In this document: piece by piece, positions 1-10,700 of the stretch
Layout: the number at the start of each line of letters is the position of its first letter
Position numbering within the stretch: the first letter of the stretch is position 1
Source of the DNA: Incurvaria masculella
Taxonomy: Eukaryota > Arthropoda > Insecta > Lepidoptera > Incurvariidae
Reading direction: 5' to 3'
Assembly: GCA_946894095.1 (NCBI GenBank)
Contig: OX335660.1
Location: forward strand, 11,041,001-11,105,000
DNA length: 64,000 bases
Translations under genes and position numbers: made by a program
The notes under the pieces: model-generated
What the model saw: the letters and a program-made list of their open reading frames with translations, nothing else
Database searches by the model: none
What the model was told of the DNA's origin: nothing

Positions 1-2640
1 AATGTGGAATTAATTTCGCGGGCGCCGAAGCGGGAGCCGTGATGCGGGGCGGGGGGTGGACACGGCGGGGGAGGGGGGGCTGCCCGGGCTACTGGCGAAT
101 ACTAAGTACATACATATGGACTACAGCAAGGCAAGGCTACTATAATTATATATAGGGCTGCTCAGCGCAAATCGTATTTTGAAGCAAATCTTCCAGCCCT
201 TTGGGTGAGGTGTTTGGGATAGGGACCTAACTCGGAAAATGCGAAGCAACGTCAAACCGAAATTGCAGCTCTCCAAATAAAAAAAATGGCGTTCCCATGG
301 CGACCGGGGTAGTTCACTGATGCAAACAATTGAGCTAAAGCAATCATTGGCTACAGCCGCCATTTTGTTTCCCGTCAATTATTAAAAGCTGTCTGATACA
401 ACCGCAACATGCCTCGTTTGTTAGTAGTGGCGTGGCGGTGGAGGTCTGCGGCAAAGATGTGCAACTGTTGTGTGTTTTAGCACAGTGAAGATTCAGTCAT
501 TTATGGTAAAGCAATACTCGGAAAATTATTACGGTAAGTATCTATTAATGAACCAAAACAGTTATTATTATTAAACATTTACTTGCACCGATTGGAAATA
601 ACACGTGTGACAAATCATATGATTTTGAAACGGTTATTTTAACTGATTGAACATTACGGCTGACTACAAAAAAATACATTAGACGTGCAACTGTCCAGTT
701 TCAAGAGGTACAGTAATTTTAACAGATTGGACAGTAACTTTTCAATGAATCTAAGACGTAAGTAAGAATGGAAAAAAAAATAAAGCTAGAAAAAACGGAA
801 AAAGTGGGAGAAAACAGTTATTGCACACAATTAAAAAAACAATTAAGAGAATACTGTAACATTTAATGTTTGAGGCTAACTGTTTTCACTCAATAACAGT
901 AACCGATTCAGTTGGCTCTATTTTAACGTTGCAAGACGGTTGTTATTATTGGAATTACTGTTTGGTACACAATTTTTTTTTTAGTGTAAAGTTTAAATTA
1001 TGTTTAATAACAATTTATAATATCATTTCAAATGTGGGGATTCAAATGATAGACCAGAAGTTATAGTTAAAGCATAGATTAAAGTAAAAACGGCATCAGT
1101 CTAACCGCCATACATTGGACTTTGAACCACATACGTTTTCCTTGCAAATGCCAATGCCTACTGATGCGCTCTGTACATAGGATGGTTAAGGAAGTGAAAT
1201 TGAGAATTTGTGGGGCTTGGTGTGACTTGAGTGCCCAGGACCAAGCGAAGTCTGTATTTCTTCGGACCCGATGAGGCTCGGTGCCGAAATAAAAATAGCT
1301 TGATGTTTTATCACACTGTTGGTCAAGAAAGGCCGCCATATACGTCCATCCAGATGATTTCGCAAAAAGTATTAAATACAAAAAAAATAAAACCCTATCC
1401 GGAGCTGGATCGAATTCCATTACATGCAACAATAAATGGTGATTAAGTAAGTAGACGACTGTTGAACAAGAGCTTGCGGCAAACATGAACGAGGTAGTTA
1501 GTAAAGGAGAGAGCACAAATCTGGCCAGGCCAGACCAGCGGGAGGACTGGTGATGATCTAGGTGCACACCCAGCGGATTAAAGCAGACCACTCCAACGAT
1601 AAATCCCCTGCACGCGATGCACACCACTCCACCGCTTCACCCGATTCCGCGTATTGTTAACTCTCCAACATTCCGTTATGCGAGCAAAACGAACACTTTA
1701 GTTTTTCAATTCGATCTGAACATTGAAAACGATAACATAAAATTATATACTAGAGCTAATTGCCTATTTGGGCTAATCCACGGAACAGCCGTCCCTCAAA
1801 ATCCTGGACCCGCGCCTTTCTCGAAATCCCTGGACTTACAACTTATTCCGTTCTAGATACTTATCGAGTTCTAGAAAATGCCCAAATTTCATTGCCCCTT
1901 ATCCTCAGCGCTCCCATTTATTGTTTCTGCCTCCGTCAATGCCTGCGATGTCTTTTCGCCTTGTTGTCTATGCCCGAGGCGATGTCCCGCCCATTACGAT
2001 GCGTCCTCCAGACGCCCGGATACAAGTCTCGCTCGGGTGCTTTAAAAGCTACTTTTTCGACGCGACGATATTTCTGTTATTCCATTCTATTCGCTCGGAA
2101 CGTCTCACCATTACAAAAATAAAGATAACCTCGGGCGAGGAGCGGCTTCCAACTGAAAATAACCCTAAGATGGAAGGATTTTGAGGTAGAAATTGAGAGA
2201 AATCCAAAAAGCGTGCGTTGAAAAAGGCGAGGTTCCGAGCCGTCTCAGGAATGCCTAAGATTTTGAGAGAACGCTTCGGTTTTGCGACTTTGCTTGGCTT
2301 ACGAGATGTCTCTGTGACATTTAGAACGATTAGGGCTTCGTCCCAATTTGATGGCTTTATTGTTAAACCATTTGGTGTTCCGACCGATTAATTAGTTGGA
2401 CGGACAAAAGCGTTGCTATGTGAATTGCTAACTTTAAGAATGTTTTCAATAGTTTGGTCGAGATTGCTTTTCGATTTTCGTTTGTTTTAATTAGAAAGAA
2501 GAATATGCTCCAACCTTCTAAAGTTAAGCTATCTTCTAATTTAATCCTAAGCATTAGGAATACACCTACTTGTGTTGAAGATGTAACTTCATAATTTCAT
2601 TTGAAACTATCTACACAGACTTCATTTGAAACAGACTCTA
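1..2640. other. No recognised gene; mostly unique sequence
   Basis: The first 95 bases are very GC-rich with long G runs, then the sequence becomes AT-rich. A possible short exon ends at 533 with a strong splice-donor-like GTAAGTAT (see findings). The longest open frame, 182 codons on the minus strand at 1079-1627, has no domain I recognise. Nothing repetitive in this window matches it. Confidence 0.5.
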
Positions 2641-2815
2641 CGACCTAGTAGGGTAAGGGGACCTACAGTTTTACATGGATGCGAGCCATTCGTGGCGAAA
2701 CGCACTTATTTGACTTAGAAAAAGAAATAAAGTGGGGCGAGCATTGAACCCATGACATCTCGCATGCGCATCAAGGCATCGCCACTGAGCGATAAGCCCG
2801 CCGAGATAACACACA
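2641..2815 (-). repeat. tRNA-headed SINE, 3' part missing
   Basis: On the minus strand this piece carries a tRNA-like head with a B-box-like GGGTTCAATGC, then the GAAACGCACTTAT and CCTACTAGGTC blocks seen in the longer copies at 35118-35516 and 62036-62440. The body stops at 2641 where full copies continue for about 250 bases, so the copy is truncated or interrupted. Such SINEs are transcribed by RNA polymerase III and copied by a LINE machinery; it codes for nothing. Confidence 0.6.
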
Positions 2816-2865
2816 GGAATTTACTGTTAGCCTTCTTGTAGGCTATATTGATGACCAGCTGAGGA

Positions 2866-3131
2866 ACCCGGCTCCGCTCGGGACAATGCCGTTTTGGACT
2901 AATGCCGGGCTGAATTATTTCCTGGATAATATGTGACTTCCCCATAAAAACTTTCATCTCCTATTTAGCCCCCTTGAGTTTGATTTTCGCCACAAAAGCC
3001 TATGTCCTTCTCGAAGGTCCAGACTATCTATGTACCGAAATTCATTAAAATTGGTTAAGCGGTTTAAGCGTGAAAACGCAACAAACAGAGTTACTTTCTT
3101 ATTTATAATTTTATAATATTAGTATGGATAC
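2866..3131 (+). repeat. Interspersed repeat, family X (CCGGCTCCGCTCGGG type)
   Basis: The repeat starts with CCGGCTCCGCTCGGG, continues through GAATTATTTCCTGGATAATA and ends with GGTTAAGCGGTTTAAGCGTG, ATTTATAATTTTATAATATT and AGTATGGATA. The front part recurs at 15604-15770 and reversed at 26700-26872; the back part recurs at 21000-21112. It has no coding capacity. The class is uncertain: a SINE or the 3' end of a LINE is most likely. Confidence 0.6.
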
Positions 3132-3329
3132 ATAGAAAATAACATAGTTTGGATAACCGGTCAACGGCAGTAAACGACATAGTAGGCAATAATTTACCCG
3201 TTCAATATCGCTATCTACAACGATGCAGGCGTTGTATGTAGATAGTAGGCCGATGTACGATAGCAGAGCTGACCTCAGATCAAAAAATGAAGGAGATGTT
3301 CCTTTTTATCTATGGTCGTTACCTTATAA

Positions 3330-3560
3330 ATTCCCTCTAGTACGGGTGATAGCTGTTTCTTTTTCTTTTTCAGCCTTTTGCTGCCCACTGTTGGACGTAA
3401 GCTTCCCCCGACTTCGCCAAGTTGTGCGATCTCCTGTTTTCTGACGTATATTGTCTGACCAACATGCTGGTGGTTTGCCGACGCTTCTTTCTCCTGTGCA
3501 GGGTCTCCACATCAAAATTACAGTGCTCCCATCAGTGGTCACCTCTGCGACATACGTCTG
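3330..3560 (-). mobile_element. RTE-type LINE, C-terminal and 3' end remnant
   Basis: The minus-strand frame (3324-3542) reads a stretch with WRP-TGERSVGKPPACWSDNI and KTGDRTTWRSRGK, followed by a string like SNSGQQK. This resembles the very C-terminus of RTE-clade LINE polyproteins, which usually read RP-TGKRS-GRPP-RW-DDI and W-R-GEAYVQQW. The same C-terminal region is present in the larger RTE copies at 31.2 and 48.7 kb, but this copy is a different, older subfamily. Nothing upstream of the C-terminus survives, so this is a dead 5'-truncated insertion. Confidence 0.6.
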
Positions 3561-4548
3561 CTTACACGCTTTAACGATAACTGTTTACATGCTCTTAATG
3601 TTTTCCCAGGTTTTTCAAATTTCAGGTTCTAAAACATATTGTCAAAATTTACATTTTAGATTGGAAAACATTCGAAAGAGATGTTGCGGGTCCCGAATTC
3701 GTAAGCGAACTAACTACAGTTAGACTTTTTCCACTAACTCGTGGCTGCGCCTGCTGCTATGCAGATGCGTTTCGATCGCTACTTCCGTCCTTGCATGCTC
3801 GCTGTCCCATATGCGTACATGGTCGATATGTCCATACGGCGGCGATTCGGTTAAAGCCCACGCACCCACTTCTCGTTCCTTCCCCTACCGCGGAGTCCGA
3901 CACACAACGTGTTCGCGCGTGTCCGAATTGCATTTCCAAATAGCGCGAAAGATGCACGAGCGGGCGGCACGCGAACAAACAAACAGCCCGCTGCAGCCGG
4001 TGCACTGTGCACACAGCGCAGCGGAGGGTAGAGTCAACACAAACGGCTCAGGTGAAGGTAAAACATCACGAGAAAACGTATACATATCACATAGGGAAAA
4101 TTTGCTCGCCCTGCGATTTTAATTTGACTTGCTCGCCGAACAACAAAAACTAAAAACATCATTCTAGCGCAGCTTCTGAACTTCCAAACTGCACAGCATC
4201 ATCCGCTGGGCTAATCTGAAGATTTCCTGAAAATTGCATTAAAGTCGGTCACGACGCGGTTATTTCATTTTCACTTTTATTTCGTATTTTCACTTGAGCG
4301 GAGCTTCTAATCTTCCAAGCAGCAAAGGATCAACCGCTGTAATCTGAAGATTGCCTTACGAATCAAAGCAAAACACGAGATTGGCGGGAGGACGCTCTGT
4401 CTCTGCGACAGCAAAAGTGTCGGCACCGCTGTCCCTTTGACAGGAAAAGTGTCGAACACAATTCCCGTCTAGCTCCTCATCCGCCAAACGCGCGGTAAGG
4501 AACATAGTTAAAAAAAAAAACCAATGGACGGAGCCGTCTTCACCCAGC
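3561..4548. other. No recognised gene
   Basis: The interval 3730-4060 is richer in GC and CpG than its surroundings and supports overlapping short frames on both strands, none with a recognisable domain. I see no repeat shared with the rest of the window here. Confidence 0.4.
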
Positions 4549-4905
4549 AGGCTCGTAGCCTAGTGGCGCGGGGACTGGCCTAGCGTCCCACAGGCCTGGG
4601 TTCAATTCCGACATGCACGCATAGCTGCTCCATGGATTCGGAATCCATGTAAAACTATAGGTCCCTTTCCCTACCAGGTGGTAGGGTTTAAGCCCGCCCG
4701 AGTGGGTACCATCGCATTGGATGAAAAGATGGTCGAAGCGGCAATGAAAAATTTACCGTGTTTTCCATCCAGTTCAATGTAGCCGTGCTCATAAAGGAAA
4801 GGTCCTGGCATGGCACCTAATTCCTTCGGGAATGTGGTGTATTGGGCTAATATTATAACGGTAGTTGTGTGGTATTAGCCATTCATGTCAAGTCAAAAAA
4901 GAAAA
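4549..4905 (+). repeat. tRNA-headed SINE
   Basis: The head has an A-box-like TAGCCTAGTGGCGCGG and a B box GGTTCAATTCC, as in a tRNA gene. The body follows the order seen in the other copies: GGTGGTAGGGTTTAAGCCCG, GGTCGAAGCGGCAATGAAAA, TGTAGCCGTGCTCATAAAGG, GGTCCTGGCATGGCACC, GGGCTAATATTATAACGG and a GTCA tail. Compared with the copy at 35118-35516 it lacks about 40 bases just after the B box. Polymerase III transcription from the internal promoter is the expected route of spread. Confidence 0.75.
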
Positions 4906-5345
4906 AGGCCGTCTGGAGTGCACTTGCTAACACACAGCCAGCCGGCAAACACAAACGAGGTTGACACGGACACGTCGGGATTAATAACCGCCTGGTTTAA
5001 TTAGGAAATGCCGACAACGTGACACCGGGGCGGGGCGGGGCGGCCTCTGACCCGTCTGCACTCACGCGTGCATCGCGTCGAGGGCATCTCTGCGACTACC
5101 AACCTACTATGACATATTCAGCATGATTTTTTCATGGTACTGGACATAATGGCTAATACCACACATACTGTGATGATACACATACCTAACGGATATAATT
5201 GTCTAGGCGATATAAATAATAATAATAATAATAATATAGTTCTATTTCAGGTAAATTGATACCTATATAGCTGTATAAATGTAGCTGCGCTCATAAAGGG
5301 AAGCTCGGCGGGTGGAGGGGAGGGGGGAATGTGAATTCCTTCTCA
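4906..5345. other. Non-coding; SINE tail scraps and (AAT)n microsatellite
   Basis: The stretch at 5020-5095 is CpG-rich. A reversed SINE tail scrap (GGACATAATGGCTAATACCAC) lies near 5141-5163 and a forward scrap (GCTCATAAAGGGAA) at 5289-5302. An (AAT) repeat of about 8 units is at 5215-5241. No gene seen. Confidence 0.45.
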
Positions 5346-5682
5346 AAAACCGGCCAAGTGCGAGTCGGACTCGCACACGAAGGGTTCCGTACCATCGTAA
5401 AAAAAAAAACAAAAAAAACACGTTTTTTGTATGGGAGCCCCCTTTAATTTTAATTATTTTTTAATCTTACCTATTTGTTGTTGTAGCGGCAAAATAAATA
5501 CACACTCTGTGAAAATTTCAGCTGTCTACCTGTTACGGTTACTGAGATACAGCCCTGTGACAGACGGACAGACGGACGGACGGACGGACGGACGGATGGA
5601 CGGACGGACGGACGGACAGACGGACAGCGGAGGCTTAGTAATAGGGTTCCGTTTTCACCCTTTGGGTACGGAACCCTAAAAA
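5346..5682 (+). repeat. Interspersed repeat, family P, full-length copy
   Basis: The copy runs from AAAACCGGCCAAGTGCGAGT to GGTACGGAACCCTAAAAA. Inside are GGGTTCCGTACCATCG, the block TTGTTGTAGCGGCAAAATAA, CTCTGTGAAAATTTCAGCTG and a GACGGACG-type microsatellite at about 5564-5632. The near-terminal GGGTTCCGTACC and GGTACGGAACCC are inverted matches. Other copies are at 17280, 18851, 22659, 39876, 40438 and 55282. No coding capacity. I recognise it as a common lepidopteran repeat but cannot assign its class from sequence alone. Confidence 0.8.
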
Positions 5683-5689
5683 GGGAAGT

Positions 5690-6285
5690 TGCATCCGTTC
5701 TTGCATTAGTCGAAACAAAGTTAGCCTTAGGCTAAGGCTGAGATAAATAGTCGTAACCGAAACGAAGGCTGAGATAAATAGTCGTAACAGAAACTAAGAC
5801 TAACCAAAAGTATTACTTTGTGACGTCATTTTGCATTACTTTGAGATTTCGTCCATACAAAATGTGTCTAGGCTTAGGCTGAGATAAATAGTCGTAACAG
5901 AAACTAACACTAATGAAAAGTAGTACTTTGTGACGTCAATTGGCATTACTTTGAGATTTCGTCCACATAAAAAGTATCAAAGTGACGTCACAAAGTACTA
6001 CTTTGCGTTAGTATTAGTTTTGGTGACGACTATTTATCTCAGGCTGAGACGTTACAAAGTACTACTTTTCGTTAGGCTTAGTTCGGTTACGACTTCATAT
6101 TTGTCTCACGCTGAGATAAATAGTCGTAACAGAAACTATGACTAACGAAAAGTAGTACTTTGTGACGTCACTTTGACACATTTTGTATGGACGAAATCTC
6201 AAAGTAATGCAAAGTGACGTCACAAAGTACTACTTTTGGTTAGTCCTAGTTTCTGTTACGACTATTTATCTCAGCCTCAGACTTA
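5690..6285. repeat. Cluster of alternating fold-back units (MITE-like)
   Basis: A unit of roughly 100 bases, GCTGAGATAAATAGTCGTAA through GTGACGTCA to GATTTCGTCCATACAAAATG, appears in both orientations: forward near 5768-5870, 5879-5975 and 6110-6190, reverse near 5980-6046, 6052-6112 (diverged) and 6175-6276. A forward head-only scrap lies at 5737-5757. Forward/reverse neighbours form two hairpins with arms of about 60-70 bases (5879-5938 with 5980-6046; 6110-6173 with 6210-6276). TGACGTCA occurs at 5821, 5931, 5983, 6163 and 6215. No coding potential. Confidence 0.75.
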
Positions 6286-6410
6286 GACGTAAGTCACGAC
6301 GGTCGGACGGACAGACACAATATTAGAACAACGTTTAGCGTGCAAGAGAAAAGCCAACTAAGTCGGAGTACCCGAGATTATAAACGGCATAAACGCAACT
6401 CTAAGCTGTG

Positions 6411-7425
6411 TCACGTAGTGGATTTTTGGTAAGCCACTACAGTGTTCATAGCTCCTTGGCCAAGGCTAATCCAATCGCCTTGCTCCCTCCGTGGTTTTAC
6501 CTAATTAAAATCTTCCTTACCCTCAGAAAAAAAGAGAAACGAAAATGATAATTTCGTAGTGCGGCGACCATTTTGGGTCGCCCACTTTACCAGCAGCCTT
6601 CGCAAAGAGCGCACCTCTACAAACCGCGGTCCACCTACCGGTAACCCAACTTCAATTTAATACCTTTTAGCGATTGCTCACAGCCCTGTTCATTTAATTA
6701 AACTCATTTCCTCCTTGGTCGCTATTGACCTGGCTTTATTTTAGCTCCTCAAGCACCCTGTAACCATTTTACGGCGCCCACGCCTCATTTATTGTGAGCG
6801 CCCGTCTAAGTGTTTCGAAATTGACTTCAGCGGTTCCTGCGGGGCTCACCAAGTGGGCCCCAGTTATGTCTTCCGTTCACCCGAGACACGACTCGCCGAT
6901 GGGCCGCCGTCGCCGGCAGCGACGTGGCGAGGTAGCCGAGCACGCTGGCCGGCCATCCGCGCAGCCGCGCCGATGCGCCCCGCGCCGAGCAGCGCTGAGC
7001 CACGCCGCCACGCCGTCGACCGGCGTTGACGACGCGGCCGACACGCCGGCGCCGCTGCTCTGAGCCGACGCCCCGCGCGCCGCACCGCACGCGCGTGCAC
7101 CCACCATGCTGCGCACCGACGTGGTCCACCACTGAGTGAACCAACCACCAAGTTTTTCTACCCTTAACGGAGGCCTCAACGACAGACTTTCTAACTGCAA
7201 ACCATTTATGTACCGCTTGAGCAATTTTGTTTAATTTTCTTTGTAATAAACGCCCACCTTTATTTTCACTAATTGGTCGTATTCTTTTCCCTGTCCCTGG
7301 TAGTACTTGGCTCGGCTACCCCCTAAGGGTACACTTATTCTACATTTAATTTGGAGTGGTGGCGCGTGATGACGCGGACGGAGCAAAAGCGAGGGTTCCG
7401 GTCGAACGTCACAGCTGATAAAGTT
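6411..7425 (+). mobile_element. Probable LTR with following leader of an LTR retrotransposon
   Basis: The segment begins TGTCACGTAGTGG near 6412 and a plausible end is TTATTCTACA near 7344, giving the TG...CA limits of an LTR. A polyadenylation-type AATAAA lies at about 7244-7249. Directly after the end comes TTTGGAGTGGTGGCGCGTGA and a GACGCGGACGGAGCAAAAGC block, which looks like a primer-binding site and leader. The middle (6880-7130) is strongly GC-rich. No gag or pol follows, and I see no clear flanking duplication, so this could be a solo LTR plus leader or a broken 5' end. The class cannot be set from this alone. Confidence 0.45.
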
Positions 7426-7643
7426 TAGTCATAAGCACCATTAATATTAACTGTACCCGAAGTCTCAGTTGTCACCTAAATTGGCGTTACGGCAAACCGA
7501 TCGACTGGCGTTTTCCAATGTATGGAGAAATTGAAGAGCGCGCGCAGTCAGCGTTAATCGACCTAACATTTGCGAGTCCGAGTTTGATTTGACAGCTTAC
7601 TCAACGTTGCCGTAAATACGTCGACGTTGCCGTTTACGTCGGA

Positions 7644-7787
7644 CATAAGCTATGTCTGATGACTAATATTTTTTAGATGTTTTTATTTAATCATGAAGAT
7701 TCTTCTCATGAAGATTTATAATCAATTTGGTTTGTATTAGATGTTTGACTACGCGGTCGTGGTTTACTTTTAGCTATAAGTCGTTTA
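7644..7787. repeat. Rearranged fragment of the TTAA-flanked MITE
   Basis: Positions 7644-7690 (ATAAGCTATGTCTGATGACT) match the middle of the 0.55-kb MITE in one orientation, and 7711-7787 (GATTTATAATCAATTTGG to CGTGGTTTACTTTTAGCTAT) match the adjacent part in the opposite orientation. The two halves are joined around ATCATGAAGATTC. Termini are missing. Confidence 0.55.
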
Positions 7788-10700
7788 AGAAGTGCCCAGT
7801 GTCCCGTCACTACTGGACATAAAAGAAATTCCTGATGATTATTTTGCAATTTCATACCAAATTCGATTCAGAAATCTAGCTTTTTTTCCAAAAAGTATGA
7901 TATTCGAGCAAAATTAATTAGTTGGTGCACAACTACATTTATTCTTTATTCTGATTTTACTCAGGTTGTAGTAACGGCACAAGATTTATGTAAAGCTAAT
8001 CGAGCAGACAAAAACCTGGTCACTAATACAACACTAACACAAAAAACTAAGTAACCCTAGTTATCTCTGATAAAATCGTCTTCAAATCATAAAGTTTCAT
8101 CAGATGAATTACTGCAAGAAGACACATCACGCCCAACCCACGAGCGGCGGCGAAAGCTTCGACCGCAATATCTGTGACTTATGTCCGCCCGCGGCCGCGC
8201 CGAGACCGCAAGCATCCCCCCGGGCCCCGCGCCCCGCCCGGAGAGCCCCGGGTGAAAAATCACACCTATGTTGCGGGCCCGCGGGCTTTGCGGCGCCCGA
8301 GCAAAAAGTACACCTTCCAGTGGGAAGTTAATTGCGGGAGGGGCGACCGCGAAAAATGGCGATTTAGAGTCGCGCACGTGTCCGGGCATCGCTTTTGATG
8401 AGGTGATTCTGGTTGCTAAAGTGCTAGCTTCATTAACATTTATCTAATTTAACAATGGGGACGACTGAACTAGAAGAAGGGGCTACCAGAGAACGTAATA
8501 AAGTAACGAGGATACTAAGTACTTAATGAGAGTATAATACAATAACGAGGGTGTCTGCACTGATAGCAAATCCGACCTAGTTTTGGGTGTGGAGGTGTCC
8601 GAAAAAGATCCACCCCACCAAAATACACATGCGTTGATATGTTCAGCGTCGACGGTGTAAAACTAATAACTATTTTAATGCTTTTGGCTAACGCAATACA
8701 CTGACTGCCAAATATATCATCAACACATCCTGCTAATACAATAAAATAATAAAATATAACTTACCCTTGAATTTCATCATGTTGCACTACTGTCAGGTCA
8801 ATTGTTTCAAATTACCTGAAATCAACAAAATAATATTCAGTAAAAGAAAACGACATTGCAATATGCGCACTTGTTTTACAACCAATACTTCTGGTAAGCA
8901 CTTATCTTTCAATAGGTAGAATATTTCATACTTGGGTTTAAAATAAATATTGCCGTTGAAAGAACCATCATATACCATTTCACTAATAAAAACTTTGAAA
9001 CTTCGACTTTACGTAACAGAATATTCTAGAATTGCTGGTGCTGAAAATGTATTAAAATTTTACCAGGTAACTTAACCCGCTGATACCTTAGCAGTAGGAG
9101 CGACACCGTAAACAAAATTACACGAAATTTATCACAAGAAGACCGCCCGTAGAACTGAAGGAAGGGATAACCGTCCACCGGTCGCCCGATCCGTCCGCAA
9201 GAGTACTCCCACTCTGAAAGCCGCAATCCGCAGACTTCGGCAGGACGAGACGTCGAGTCGCACGTCTCTCGCCGACCAGTCGGCAGACTGGTCGTGGAGT
9301 GGTGCGAAAGAAGATAAATAGGCTGACATGAGTAACGGCGGGCGACCCGCTGACCCAATTCCCCTACGGCAGGCTTCGAACCCCAACATCCCTCACCTAC
9401 CCCCCCCCCCCTTGCAGCCCTCGTAAGCTCAGCTAAGAGCATATAGACAACTAATTAACACGATAGTGAGATTGCGGAGACCTCATTCTGCTTTAAGTGT
9501 TAATCTTACTCATAATGCCTTTCGGCGTTGGTAGCGACTACCATCGAGTACGCAAAGTCTGCGAACGTAATTACTGTAAATCACAGGCGGTCGACTACTT
9601 TTCCCATAGGAGAAAATTGTTAATCATGAGAACAAGATCCAAATAAGTGGATGCCTTCGGCTACGTTGTTCCGCAGTTCTGAAAGTGTAATAATGGGAAA
9701 GAAAACTCAAAGCTTATTGTAGGTGTTGCATTGGCGAACTCACCTTAGAAATGTCATCCTGTCAAGTTTTGTTTACGAGATTTTAGATGCAAGATGTACT
9801 CCATTATGCAGTTATAATAATGTTTGGAGTAAAAGAAGGTATTGTGTTTGTCTTCAAACTCATTTGTATGTAATTGACCAGCACAAAGTTTGAAATGAAA
9901 TATTATAGGTTTATGCTTTTGTAATATTTTCTTTCCTACGACTTCATTTGATTAGCAAAATTTAGAGCAAATAATTTTCAGAATAATAACGAGAAAATTG
10001 AGTAATTTTGATTACGTAGCTTAAGTAAAAATTTCTAATATATTCTGTTTTATTTTGCATGGTATCTGACAGCTTTGACAGATATTTTAGGTGAGCTCGC
10101 TCAGACGCCACCTGTCGTGATAAATACGCAGTTTTCTTCCACATTAAAAACATTGCAGAGGTCAGAGCAGACAGCGCAAGCCATCTCCCGCTCTAGGCAG
10201 CTTCGTATTTGAGAATGTTTCCTTTTCACCCGCGCTCGACAATTTACAGTCGCGACATTTTAATATGAGCGCTCTTGCGGAGCAGGCGGCAGACTCGGCT
10301 AGTGATACATCGACCGTCACCGTCACGGATGACAAACTTTGCACGATCGTTTTAATTTCACGTCCAGCCATTACGTAACGAATCTGGATGTGCAGTCAAG
10401 GCTGCGCTTCTTGGCCATCTCTCCGTGCAAACGTGGAAAGATCCAAAACCATACAAGCTCTATTTAATCAAACCATATGCCTAAAAAATATTTGAATAGT
10501 AAAATTGTGTTTGATTTCACAGTCAAAATGCTGTGCAGCAGAATTCCAGATTCAATTGTTTATGCATGCACTTTCGAAAGCTGGTGTCTTGTTTGAAATA
10601 TTAGTACCACGCTAGCTACACACAAGCACGCATTGATAAAAACCAGTAGTAATGTGTTATTTTCCTTTTTTTGGGCTCACTTTACGATTATAACTTAGAT

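Noticed and set aside
1079..1627. 182-codon minus-strand open frame
   Set aside because: No domain, overlapping plus-strand frames, no codon or splice pattern that supports a gene.
4549..4625. tRNA gene
   Set aside because: A and B boxes are present but the arms do not pair as a tRNA, and the same head starts several SINE copies with a shared body.
5564..5632. GACGGACG run as an independent microsatellite
   Set aside because: The run is present at the same place in most family P copies, so it is part of that repeat.
6794..7224. Four overlapping open frames of 89-115 codons
   Set aside because: Lie in the GC-rich core of the probable LTR and read in several frames at once.
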